The notes under the pieces: generated by a model
The model's database searches: none
What the model was told of the DNA's origin: nothing
What the model saw: the letters and a program-made list of their open reading frames with translations, nothing else
Source: Takakia lepidozioides
Lineage: Eukaryota; Streptophyta; Takakiopsida; Takakiales; Takakiaceae
Assembly (NCBI GenBank): GCA_030704615.1
Contig: CM060733.1
Location: 31,000,001-31,064,000 of the forward strand
Reading direction: 5' to 3'
Length of the DNA stretch: 64,000 bases
Shown: positions 47,764-57,634 of the stretch, in pieces
Position numbering within the stretch: position 1 is the first letter of the stretch
How the letters are laid out: each line of letters begins with the position of its first letter
Made by a program: the position numbers and the translations under genes

Positions 47764-48006
47764 ACTTCTCAAAATCTACCGCTGATGTAGAGCTGAAAGG
47801 CATGTGGAAATGCTTTGAGACTATGTCGGAGATCATCAATCTCGGATGCGCTTAAGCCCAGGCGCTCGAGCTCTGCCGTTGTCCCCAATTCGGTGATGCA
47901 GGGCAATCCGTTATCGCACGCCTGCTGCTCCAGGGTGTGATACCCCATCCATAACTGAGGTCGAGTCTTGGAGTTGAGAGTTCTTGGTGCCTGGAGAAGC
48001 CTGGAG
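47764..48006 (-). CDS. Possible coding exon, unrecognised
   Basis: The minus strand is open for about 76 codons and reads LWMGYHTLEQQACDNGLPC, then ELERLGLSASEIDDLRHSL, ending at a stop at 47771-47773. The helical, charged composition looks coding, but no family was recognised and no partner exon was found. It directly adjoins leader copy B at 48021, so it may be cut by that insertion. Confidence 0.25.
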
Positions 48007-48020
48007 GGGAACGGCCTCGG

Positions 48021-49795
48021 GAACCCATAGATAACCTGGGAACAGGTTGTAATGGCGAGAACGTTTTGGTGTTAAAAAAAAAAAAAAACCTTTTGATCTA
48101 ATTTAAATGATTTAGAGCCTAACTGTTCATAACTTTGTCAGATGGACTCCGTTTGACTCAGTTTTTGGGAGGATAGCTGCAGAAAGGGGAAATCTACCTA
48201 CCTAGATTCTGTTTCTGTTTTTGGGACTCTGCTAAAAATCTATGGAATTTTTAGAGTGTGAGTGTGCCATAAAAGATCCACAATCCTGTCTCTAGAACCT
48301 GTGCTGGTCTATATGAGAGACAAATCTGTGGATGTACTCCTTGCATGGCTGGGGGAAATGAGGACGTAATTGAAGGGCAGGTCTCTTCTCTTAGCCATGC
48401 ACACAAGGGGACAGGATTTATGTTTCCCAAGGAATTCAGACTGATTTGAGTGGAGAACAGTTGGACGAGTTGATTGCATACTGGGAGTCAGGCATTAGCA
48501 GTAGACAACAGACTGCTGTAGTTGGCATTGAGGGCCTCAATATCGCCTTGGACAGTCAGAACTCTGTTGGAGCCAGCAGTTCTGCAGCTGTAGGTGAAAT
48601 ACCAAAGTGGGTGAAAGCTAGGCTTGGAACACAGCCAAAGACAGCCCCGGGGACCAAGGTGTTCAGCCACAAGGCCGTGGTGTACTAGAGCAGAGGAGCA
48701 GGAGGAGCTACACAAGTTTGTGCAATCAGACATGTTGCAGCCGGATACGCTCTGCAAGGGCAACCACGAGCGGGGGTTCATCAGCAATGACATGTTTGTT
48801 GTGCGTGAAGGAGATGCAGTCATTCGCAATGAGGACACCCCGCAACCGTCTCAAAGCTTTCGAGTTGAGAGACTATCAGACCCTACCTTTGTTTTCTTTA
48901 GTATTCAGTGAGCGGGAGATAGGGGAGTATTGCTTTGTCTCTACCTGGCAGAAAGAGGAGGAGGGTTGGTTAGAGCGAGCTACTGTAGCTTGGGACAAGG
49001 TTAGTGGCAGGTTTCTGGACATAGATATACCTCCTACACCTTACCATCATGCAGAGCGAGGCACTTTGAGAGAAGTCTGGCAGTTGATAGCATAGATCAG
49101 GATTAGATCTTGCTTGGTCGGGCTTCTATTCTTCCCCTCCATCTCTGTACTATTTTTATTACCTTGTACTTGTAGTTGCCAAAGCCTCTCTTGGTGGAGG
49201 TCAGTCAGTCCGGGGTTTTGGGCTGGGCTATTCTGCAGGATCAGCATTGCAGCTGGATTTTGGTGTGGGGGTGTTGATGTTTTGATTTCTTGTGTTTGGA
49301 TCCCCCCAACACCTGCATGCTTGACTGTGCGCCATGTTGGTTTTGTGTGGGCGCTTGCTTTCATAGGGATTAGGCCGGATTTGATCACCGGTCAATCCTA
49401 GAGTATGCTGTCGGTGGTGAGGCTGGAGTGATGACCAGCAAGACCACCAGTGTTTCTTCTATGGTGAGGCTGGGTTGATGACCAGCCAACCATAGGAGTT
49501 CTTGCGGTGGATGCAGGTGCAGTGCCCTGAGCCATTGGGATATGACCCTTAAACTGCAACAGGTGCCCACCCGTGTCACTATTAGATTAGTACTAGAGCC
49601 TTATAGTGTCACGTGGAGGAGGTGCACATTGTGAGTGTCATTACGGAGTTACCCAAGGGTTTTGAGGGAGTACGGCTACAGGCAGTAACAGTGAGAGTGG
49701 GTTCACAAGACGAGGTATTCGGTTCACCCCACCTTCACCGCCACCCTCAATTACTATAGAGTCAGACACAGACTCGGAGGCTTCATCAAGGTGTG
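48021..49795 (+). repeat. Leader copy B, uninterrupted, with an unrecognised ORF
   Basis: This is the intact version of the split leader copy A and runs straight into gag of the DNMT retroelement. After a CTTCTCTTAG acceptor-like site (48386-48395) comes an open frame, RIYVSQGIQTDLSGEQLDEL, continuing IAYWESG...VGEIPKWV to a stop near 48688. After a frame change it reads KFVQSDMLQPDTLCKGNHER and REIGEYCFVSTWQKEEEGWL, ending at 49095. No family was recognised; it could be an amino-terminal gag or accessory protein. From 49096 to 49795 no clear gene is seen, apart from a Ser/Pro-rich gag lead-in. Confidence 0.7.
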
Positions 49796-49801
49796 CACTT
49801 T

Positions 49802-51445
49802 CATTCACCATTGTTGTGGGACGACATGGAGGAGATGTATGGAGCTACCAAGGGGCCTCGTAGGTACTCTGGAGCTGTGGGCACAATCGAGTTGGATGAC
49901 TTTATCCAGGAGTTCGACAGCTGGTGTGATTTGCAGCAGATGCGCAATCCACAGCTATTCACCCCATTCATGGCGTGGAAGGGACTGTTCCAGCATTTGG
50001 AAGGCCCGCCTATGGACGATTACCACGAGTTCAGGCGAGGACATGAAGCAGAGATTGAGGAGTGGAGGATGTATTGGTCACCTGACTACGTCTCCATTAC
50101 TCGAGGCACGACGCGACCAGTAGCTGCATCAGTACCAGTAGCTCCCACTGCCAGCACTAGTAGTGGAGCAAGTAGTGCTGGTACTTCTGCAGGTGGTACC
50201 AGTTCAAAAGTGCTACTACTCCTCCTGCCACGACTACAACACATGTGCCTAGATTCAACCCGGTGGTGGAGTTCTTCCAGGAGTTGCGGAGGAACTACCA
50301 AGGTGTACGGACAGAGAAGCTGCGAAGTTTGCAAGACTTCCAGCGCAAACCCAGTGAGAGCCTGCGAGAGGCGTACACTCGTATGAGGCGCTTGATAAGT
50401 GTGACCCAAGGGGTTACTGAAGCTCAGGCAATCCAGTTTTGGTATGGAATTCTGGACAAGGAGCTCAAGAGAAGGGTGCGAGATGCAACCTTGTTACAAG
50501 CAGCCCAACCCACATTAGCAGATGTGTTTCTGCTGGCTGAGCGGATTGAGCTCAACATGGTGGAGGAGCGAGTTGTTACAATTGGATTTGGCAAGGACAT
50601 GCCTGCACGGGGCACAGCTGTCAGCCCACAGGCACAAGGGACTGCCCAACAGCGTGGTCAGGGGGGCAAGGTGCCCAGCCCAAGTTCCATGGAGCTTACA
50701 GGGGACCTCAGGTGCAGAGGCCCGTGCATCTTTTGCAGGCCAACAGCAACCAGGGGTGATATGTTGGACATGTGGAGGACCCCATGTCAAGAGAGATTGC
50801 CCAGAGAGTGGCAGAAGGCCGGCACAAGCACAGCCTGCACAGTTGCAGTGTGGGCATTGTGGCAAGTATGGGCATGGAGATGCCCAGTGTTATGACTTGC
50901 ATCCTGAGTTGCGCCCAGGCCAGTTCCAAGGGAACAATGGTGGCCGGGGGCGAGGTGGACCAGCCCAGAGAGGACGAGGTGGTCGGGCACGAGGTGCAGG
51001 CCAAGGGCAAGCTCAACATGGCCAAGGACGCGGAGGTCAGGGTGTTGATCAAGGCATGGCCAACCGGCTTCAGCAGCTAGAGCAGAGGCTCGCTGCCATG
51101 GCTATAGCTCAGGCGGTACCGGCTCCCAGGCGGGATGGTCCACCTCCTGCTCCCAAGGGAGGAGATATGGGAGGCATGGGATTTATGTGCGGAGCAGCAC
51201 TACCACTAGAGCAGGTGGAGTCTGCTGCAGCCGTGACTCGAGGAGCAGCACGAGTTCCTGAGCCACGAGGTGCAGAGGTGGAATTGGATCCACAGCGTGG
51301 GGAGGCAAGCCGTCAGGCGAGGCTTCCTCAGTCATTCACATTGGCGGAGACTGTGTCGACGCCATCCATGGCACCTAGTTCTCGCCCGACTGTTACCGAG
51401 GCGGAGGTTACTATGCCATTGGGGAGAGCTACACGTGCAGCATGA
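49802..51445 (+). pseudogene. DNMT-retroelement gag with two zinc knuckles
   Basis: The capsid part reads ELDDFIQEFDSWCDLQQMRN and MAWKGLFQHLEGPPMDDY, then in another frame FFQELRRNYQGVRTEKLRSL, EAYTRMRRLISVTQGVTEAQ and FWYGILDKELKRRVRDATLL. The nucleocapsid has CWTCGGPHVKRDC (CX2CX3HX4C) and CGHCGKYGHGDAQC (CX2CX4HX4C) at about 50760-50895. A Gly/Arg/Gln-rich basic stretch follows. Frames change near 50205 and 50690. A stop at 51443-51445 is absent from copy 2, where gag runs on into protease. Confidence 0.85.
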
Positions 51446-51990
51446 CTCCTGCTGCCAAGGCTAGTGCGGCCGGTGTGTTATTGGGGGCAGCCACCTCTGT
51501 GTGTCAGGCCCCACTGTTCTCGGCAACAATGATTGCGACGCCGGGGGTGAGACCAGCTGCAGTGTTCAGACTAGCAGCAACACTCTGTGAGAGTGGGGAG
51601 GTCACTTCATCTTCTGCGGAGTTAGTGGAAGGTGTAGTGGCAGAGGGATCCTCGGATTTGAGGGTCAAGACTGCCACGGCTGCGCCATGGCAAGCTGCAG
51701 CTGCCAGGTTGACGGAGCTGCCAGCTAGGCCAGCCTTTGAGCGCGCCACGGTGACACCTGGAGTTGTCTTGTTAGACAACCAGGGAGGCATTTTCACTCT
51801 GAGTGGACCGGCAGGCAAGAAGTACCGGCCACTGCGGGTCTTGTTGGACTCGGGAGCTCAGCCACTGATGTTGGGCAGAGCTGCTATTGCAGGTTTGGGC
51901 CTCATGGAGGCGGATATGGAGCCTTGTCCTTTCCAGATACAGACATCTCTGGGAGGATCAGAGCAGGCTCGGGCATGACACGGCATCAGT
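51442..51990 (+). pseudogene. DNMT-retroelement aspartic protease region
   Basis: The open frame 51442-51978 contains RPLRVLLDSGAQPLMLGRAA, the D(S/T)G(A) protease active site at about 51841-51861. It is followed by GLMEADMEPCPFQIQTSLGG. The frame must shift near 51978 to continue into TRHQLAIRLQPDHP and the methyltransferase ORF. The same region of copy 2 (58639-58896) reads LLDSGAKPLML. Confidence 0.8.
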
Positions 51991-53618
51991 TGGCCATTAG
52001 ACTGCAGCCGGATCATCCTAGAGATGGCTCAGTGATGCGAGCCAAGGCCATTGTGACAGACGCGGTCTCTTACGATGTCCTCGTTGGTGGGGCAGTGTTA
52101 TACCCCATGGGCTTCACCCTGGACTTTTGGGAGGAGTCAGCATCCTACAGGCCTGGATGGCAGTCAGGCGATGGTCGCCGTGCACAGCTCCCTGTGACAT
52201 TCATTGGGGGTATAGCGGCTGCCCAGCGGGGCAAGATGCCAACACTAGCCGCCTTTACAGCTGCAGTTAGTTGGCCTGGAGAGTTGCTGGAAGGCAATGC
52301 CCATGCAGAGGATGTGCCACCTCCAGCAGAGCAGGATGACATGCATGGTATGGCGGAGTTGCCTGCCATGGTTGCTCACACTCCATTGTGGGGTACGAGC
52401 AAGGATTTGCAGCAGGTTGCTGATCGACGGGTGCAACAAGCCTGGGTAGAGGCTTTTGTACCGTCAGAAGAGGAGGAGAGTGCGGGTATTGCACCAGGAC
52501 CACCTCAGTTGTCACCATTGGATACCACACCTATTGTGTGGCAGTATCCGGATGAAGGCATTTGCCTTCTGGACTTGTTTGGCGGGATCAGCACTGGATT
52601 GGCTGCTGTGCTACAGGCAGGTGTGCGGGTAAGGTGTTACCTGTATGTGGAGAGGGATGAGACTGCACGACGCGTCTCACTGCGCCATGTTGCTCAGTTG
52701 GTACAACAGTACCCTGCTTTGTTGCCAGTGTCTGCAGTTCGTGGATACCAACAAGCCTTGCCAGCAGACATTTCGTTGTTGGGGGCGCCGGATTTGGAGC
52801 AGGTTGGCTCCATTGATCTGGTAGTGGCAGGTTGGCCCTGCCAAGGGCATTCATCAGCCGGGCATGGCAATGGATTGCGAGACTCGAGGACGGGTCTGTT
52901 TTGGGAGATGGTGCGGATTTTGCGCCACTTGCAGCTTCATCAAGCTGTATCGCCAGCATACATCTTGGAGAATGTGCCACTGATGGGCGATTCTCGGGCC
53001 AGGGTGATGGCCAGTGTGCATCAAGTCCGGTCGTGGCTTGGGTCAGCAGTGTTGCTGGATGCAGCTGCAGTGGGGTCACGGGCTCATCGTCCACGGCTTT
53101 GGTGGACTAACTTGATGCCACCTGCACTACTCAAGCGTGCATTTGATGGGGTGCAGCGGCCAGCACACCTCACCGTGGATGGCATTTTGGACACAGGGAG
53201 GCAGTCTCAACGTGTGAGACACGATGACCGTTCGCCTTTGGCAGTGGTCAACAGGGTGGGTCAACCACGAGCAGCATTACCTACACTGCTCAGCTTCCCA
53301 GGATCCCATGCTTTTCGGGATGGTGGACCTGGCCTCCTGTGGGATGCTCAGTTGCAGCAGTTAGTGGAGCCTAATGCCGACGAGCGAGAGCGGGCTATGG
53401 GGTTTTCCACTGGGACCACGGCGGTGCCTTCTCTTTCTGAGGCATCACGTCGTCAGGTGTTGGGGCAAGCAATGGATCTCAATTGCTTGACCTGGATTAT
53501 CAGCTTGGCTATGGCTGAGCAACGTAGAGTGCGGAGTGCACTCCCTTCATGGTCTCTCTGCCTACCGAGACGGTACAGGCAGCGAGTGGGGGGAGCCGGT
53601 GAGGACCACGGGGTGTAG
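51924..53618 (+). CDS. Retroelement-encoded cytosine-5 DNA methyltransferase domain, copy 1
   Basis: The ORF (564 codons) holds the end of protease and then a C5-methyltransferase domain at about residues 211-535. Motif I is CLLDLFGGISTGLAAVL. Motif IV with the catalytic cysteine is VVAGWPCQGHSSAGHGNGL (about 52818-52875). Motif VI is YILENVPLMGD. Motif VIII is GSRAHRPRLWWTNL, close to the AHRxRYFWxN form of DNMT3. A target-recognition region follows, then motifs IX-X, ERAMGFSTG and RQVLGQAMDLN. All catalytic motifs are intact and uninterrupted. The last 20 codons (from about 53550) are out of frame relative to copy 2. A role in methylating its own or host chromatin DNA is inference. Confidence 0.92.
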   Translation: MSFPDTDISGRIRAGSGMTRHQLAIRLQPDHPRDGSVMRAKAIVTDAVSYDVLVGGAVLYPMGFTLDFWEESASYRPGWQSGDGRRAQLPVTFIGGIAAAQRGKMPTLAAFTAAVSWPGELLEGNAHAEDVPPPAEQDDMHGMAELPAMVAHTPLWGTSKDLQQVADRRVQQAWVEAFVPSEEEESAGIAPGPPQLSPLDTTPIVWQYPDEGICLLDLFGGISTGLAAVLQAGVRVRCYLYVERDETARRVSLRHVAQLVQQYPALLPVSAVRGYQQALPADISLLGAPDLEQVGSIDLVVAGWPCQGHSSAGHGNGLRDSRTGLFWEMVRILRHLQLHQAVSPAYILENVPLMGDSRARVMASVHQVRSWLGSAVLLDAAAVGSRAHRPRLWWTNLMPPALLKRAFDGVQRPAHLTVDGILDTGRQSQRVRHDDRSPLAVVNRVGQPRAALPTLLSFPGSHAFRDGGPGLLWDAQLQQLVEPNADERERAMGFSTGTTAVPSLSEASRRQVLGQAMDLNCLTWIISLAMAEQRRVRSALPSWSLCLPRRYRQRVGGAGEDHGV

Positions 53619-53801
53619 ACATCCATGGCACACGTGGGAGGTGCTCGAGGTTCAGAGGGAGTTGGCAGCCAAGGCAGCTGTGATGGATGAGGTTGGGGAT
53701 TCTTCTCGGGATGAGGAGGTTCTCAATGATGAGATGATGGGGCAGGATGAGGCCTTGTCATGACTGAGCAGGAAGGGAGTACTGCTCAAGAGGTTGCAGC
53801 A

Positions 53802-53810
53802 TAGCAACCA
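53802..53810 (+). promoter_or_regulatory. Leaky-stop context UAG-CAA-CCA between DNMT and RT, copy 1
   Basis: TAG CAA CCA fits UAG-CAR-YYA, the plant stop-codon readthrough consensus defined from tobamoviruses. The identical site is at 60738-60746 in copy 2. It would allow a small fraction of gag-PR-DNMT product to extend into RT-IN. Confidence 0.65.
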
Positions 53811-55647
53811 CGGGACGCGTCCTCTACCTCTAAGCCCACTGGACTTAAGGTTGCAGTTACGGAGGACAATTGGGAGCCTGACATTGGACCCATTGTCACC
53901 GGAGGAGAGAGACGACGTATACGGCGGTTCCTGAGGGCTTACAGAATTGTTTTGCCTTCAGTTTGAAGGACTTGGGAGCACTGAAGGGTCAAGAGATTGA
54001 ATTGAGTTGGCCACTGACACGCCAATCTTTCGGAGACCCTATAGATACAGTGACATGGAGAGGTCCTTGATTCAGATGAGAACTCAGGATCTCTGGGAGG
54101 CAGGTTTGGTGGAGCTCTCTGGTGGAGAGTATGCTTCAGCCACAGTGATGCCAGCCAAGAAGGATGTCTATGGCAATTGGACGGAGAGACGTATGTGCGG
54201 TGATTACCGGCCTGTAAATCGTCAGACCAAGTCCGATAGGTATGCCATGCCGACACCAGAGGAGATCTTTGATGCCATTGGGCATTCCAAGGTCTTTAGC
54301 ACGTTGGATTTACGATCCGGATATCACCAGTTGCCGATCAAGGAGGCGGATAAGCAAAAGACGGCATTCTGGGGGATCAATGAGCACGGGAAGGATTGCC
54401 TATACCAGTGGCGGTTCTTACCATTTGGGCTTAAAAACGCTCCCGCTGAGTTTCAAAGAGTCATGGACAGGATTCTAGCAGGGGTGGAGTTTGCTCGGTG
54501 CTACATAGATGACATCATCATCTTTAGTGCTACGGTGGAGGAGCATGAGAGACACCTTCAGGGGGTATTTGAGCGCTTGAGGGCGCACGGATTGAAGTTA
54601 CATCCGGGAAAGTGCAAGTTTTTCCACAACCAGATTGAGTATCTGGGTCACATGATATATCCTGGAGGATTGGGGGTACAGCAGACTAAGGTAGAGTCCA
54701 TTGCACAGGTTCCACGCCCCACGGATGTGAGCCGAGTTCGAGCTTTCATGGGGTTAGCAAACTATTACAGACGGTTTGTTAAGGGATTTAGTGCCATTGC
54801 AAAGGCTCTAACCAAGCTGACCAAGGTGGACCAGGAGTGGCAGTGGGAAGATGAGCAAGAACAAGCTTTTCAAGAGCTCAAGGCGAGGTTGACCTCGGCG
54901 CCCATCTTGAGACGACCTATCAGGGGGCGTCCTTTTCAGCTGCATACAGATTGGAGCATGCTGGGGCTTGGAGCGGTGCTCACACAGGTGGATGATGAGG
55001 GAAGAGAGTTCGTAGTGGCTTATGCTAGCCGCTCGAACAATGCTGCAGAGTCTAAGTATAGCTCATATGAGGGAGAATGCTTAGCTGCAGTGTGGGCCGT
55101 GGCACACTTCAGGTGCTATCTATACGGCAATCTCTTCACCCTTGTCACGGATCACCAACCACTCAAGTGGTTGATGGAGTCAGACAAGCTTACGGGGAAG
55201 CTTGCACGGTGGGCACTCATCCTTCAAGAGTATGACTTTCAGGTGGTGCATCGACCGGGTTTGGTCAATCGCAATGCAGATGGGTTGAGTCGCAATCCAT
55301 GCACGAGCCAACAGGATGACACTGGAGCTCGGTGGCATGGTGAGACGGACGAGGAGATGGTGCCCGGATGGCATGCATCTGCATTTCTGTGTATCTTGGC
55401 AGCGGAAGGCCAGGTTGGACCTGCAACAGGGATGACTGTAGATCAAGTGTCTGAGGACCCTGAGGCCAGCAATGAGCAAGGTGGCGCCAAAGATATACAT
55501 GAGGATTCAGTTGTGTTGGACTACCTCCGCACTGGAGACACGGCAGCCACTGTGACTGCCAAGGAGAGGGATCGGATCCTACAACGAGCCAAGAGGTTCA
55601 AGTGGGAGGGACACACCTGCTCCGAGTGTGGGAGGATGGTCGAGTGA
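53811..55647 (+). pseudogene. DNMT-retroelement reverse transcriptase and RNase H
   Basis: RT is open from 54007: [64 protein letters not shown] and the catalytic RCYIDDIIIFSA at about 54490-54530. The connection domain has RAFMGLANYYRRFVKGF. RNase H has LHTDWSMLGLGAVLTQ, YSSYEGECLAAVWAV and VTDHQPLKWL. Between the UAG and 54007 the frame is damaged by small deletions near 53945-54000. The frame ends at 55647, inside the RNase H to integrase linker. Confidence 0.92.
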
Positions 55648-56792
55648 GGATTGTGCCTCACCCAACACAGCGGGCACGGTTAGTGCGCCATGCCCATGAG
55701 GAGTTGGGGCATTTTGGGGTGCGACGCACTCATAGTCTACTGCAGGGGCAGTATTGGTGGCGTGGTATGCACACAGAGGTGCAACAATTTGTGGCTAGGT
55801 GCATGGTGTGTGACAGGGTGCGTGCTTCATTCAACGCCCCTACTCCACAATTGCACCATCTTCCGATCATGGGATTGGGCTACAGGTGGAGTCTTGACTT
55901 CGCAGGGCCATTGCCACTGACCATGCGCCACAACAAGTACGTGTTGGTGATGGTGGAGCACTTCTCCAAGTGGATTGAATTGGTTCCATTGCCTGATAAG
56001 GCTAGTGAGGGAGCTGCGTATGCATTCTTGGATTGTGTGCTTAGCCGATTCGGTGCTCCAGCTGAGGTACTCACGGACCAAGGGAGAGAGTTTTTGGGGG
56101 AGTTTCAGGCGTTGTGTGACAAGGCCTTGATAGACCACCGCACCACTTCTCGGGATCATCCTGAGGCCGATGGCTTGGCAGAAAGAGTTGTTCAGACAGT
56201 AAAGAGGGGTTTGCGCAAGTATGGCTTGCAGAAGGGACACCTAGGAGATTGGGACCTTCAGTTACCCTGGTTAGCCATGGGCTACAGGTTCAGCAAGCAA
56301 GCATCACTTGCCTCCTTCTCACCATACTTTCTTCTCTTTGGCCGAGAGCCGGATTTGCCTACATCCATTCGCAGAGAAGCTGCTACAGTTCTTAACCTTG
56401 ACGATCCGGACGTGTGGGCACGTGCATGTGAGCAGCGTGCAGAGTTGTTCAAGAGAGTCATGCCCATGGCTTTCGAGAACCTTGCCATTGCACAACACCG
56501 TGATACGTTGAGGTATGCTACCATACGTGGTGGGGGCTATCGTCCTGGGGTTTGGAGATTCAACCCTGGTGACTATGTCTATCTGCAGCAAACTGCTCCT
56601 ACGACCCTGGATGTGACTGCAGGACGTGTTATTTTGAGGATTCGAGAGGTCTTGCCCTCAGGCGTCTTGGTCTTGGAGGGTCGGGATGGCATAACTTGGA
56701 AGGACCATGTGCGTAATTGTGCGCCATGTCACCTTCCAAATGTCGATGGCAGGATTGACCCAAACCTGGCAGTGGTATCTGCAGGTTTGAGG
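55602..56792 (+). CDS. DNMT-retroelement integrase
   Basis: The zinc region has HAHEELGHFG and, further on, CMVCDRV (HHCC). The catalytic core shows SLDFAGPL (first Asp), LTDQGREFLGEF (second Asp) and DHPEADGLAERVVQTVKRGL (Glu), the D,D(35)E triad. A GPY/F-like C-terminal domain follows (FNPGDYVYLQQ, GRVILRIREVLPSGVLVLEG). The frame is open throughout and runs on into the PHD finger. Confidence 0.92.
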
Positions 56793-56926
56793 TGCATGTT
56801 GTGTGGGTCTGCTAAAGGGGCAGCCACCATGCTGGTGTGTGATCGATGCTCTAGAGGTTGGCATATGGGATGCTTGACTCCACTCTTGAGATGGTTCCGG
56901 ATGGGGATTGGTTATGTCCACATTGC
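56793..56926 (+). CDS. PHD finger at the integrase C-terminus
   Basis: The frame continues CMLCGSAKG, MLVCDRCSRGWHMGCLTP, and after a one-base loss near 56885, EMVPDGDWLCPHC. Spacing Cx2C, Cx2C, Hx2C, W, Cx2C is a canonical C4HC3 PHD finger. PHD fingers commonly read the histone H3 tail. It occupies the place where chromoviruses have a chromodomain. A basic tail (KKRKAQLQ) continues to about 57202. Confidence 0.85.
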
Positions 56927-57180
56927 ATTGGATAGTGGGAGTGGATACAACCATGGAAGGCTAACAAGAAACGCAAGGCCCAGCTACAGGAGACCTTGAA
57001 TACACGAAGTCCTGGCTCAAGTTCACAGATTGCAAGACGACGACTAACGATGGGGCTACTCTTGTACCCGGCCTCTTGGTCTATAGAGTTTGAGTACGAT
57101 AGGGACAGTGATAGAGGACTTAGTACGGCTATGGCTATTACGTCTTGTAGCTATCTGGAGGTAGAAGGACCTATCCACCA

Positions 57181-57281
57181 GCTAGGGGGGCAATTGTGGT
57201 AGACTACTTTATTGTGCATATATGTGTGGTGTGGTTTGGACAGCGATGTAGTTGTGTAGCGATACGTATGCGCACGACAGC
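57181..57281 (+). repeat. Polypurine tract and start of the DNMT-element 3' LTR
   Basis: GCTAGGGGGGCAAT (57181-57194) fits a polypurine tract, and TGTGGTAGACTACTTTATTG begins at 57195. About 85 bases are present before repeat X interrupts. The same 85 bases recur at 57635-57718. No LTR end was defined. Confidence 0.6.
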
Positions 57282-57634
57282 TGTCAAGTTAAATAAGCAC
57301 AGTGTGAAACTAGCTAGAATAAAGCTAGTTATTTGTATTTAACACTTGGATTTAGGTCAAGTGTTAAATCAGGTGTCAAGTTTAGTTTGACACCTGACCC
57401 GTCTTATCTTCACGAGAGCGGCAGTCGCGCAGCTCATCTTTCTCGAGTTGAGCTTGCGCGACCGAGCTCCTTCATGCGTTTAGATTTGAGTGTGCTTATG
57501 ATGGGAGTGTAGGTTGTTGTGGGGTGGAGTCCCCATAGCTTGGGGTGCCCCTGGCTCGACTTCTGTTTTAAAGAGTGATAGCGATGGATTCATGTTGTTT
57601 CTGGTGTGAGCAGTGTGTTTTCTAGTTTTCTTAT
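57282..57634 (+). repeat. Interspersed repeat X, copy 3 (truncated)
   Basis: Starts at TGTCAAGTTAAATAAGC. Four consecutive hairpins are well preserved: AACTAGCT/AGCTAGTT (57308-57330), TAACACTT/AAGTGTTA (57340-57366), AGGTGTCAA/TTGACACCT (57371-57395) and GTCGCGC/GCGCGAC (57424-57462). It stops at TTTTCTTAT, where copy 2 continues. It lies between two copies of the LTR start. Confidence 0.8.

Larger units (their letters stand above)
49802..57281 (+). mobile_element. Ty3/gypsy retrotransposon with DNA methyltransferase and PHD finger, copy 1
   Basis: Order on the plus strand is gag, two CCHC knuckles, aspartic protease, cytosine-5 methyltransferase, UAG, RT, RNase H, integrase, PHD finger, polypurine tract and start of the 3' LTR. 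PR, RT, RNase H and integrase in this order define Ty3/gypsy. The copy has frameshifts near 50205, 50690, 51978, 53550, 53760, 53950, 55620 and 56885. No matching 5' LTR was found upstream of 49.8 kb. DNMT-bearing gypsy elements have been reported in charophyte algae, so this probably belongs to or near that group. Confidence 0.92.

Noticed and set aside
51924-53618. Methyltransferase ORF as a host DNMT3/DRM gene
   Set aside because: It is flanked in order by gag, protease and RT, and the whole arrangement is repeated at 57.7-61.5 kb, so it is part of a retroelement.
57282-57634. Repeat X as a hammerhead-ribozyme retrozyme
   Set aside because: Despite the hairpins, I could not find the conserved CUGAUGA and GAAA core.
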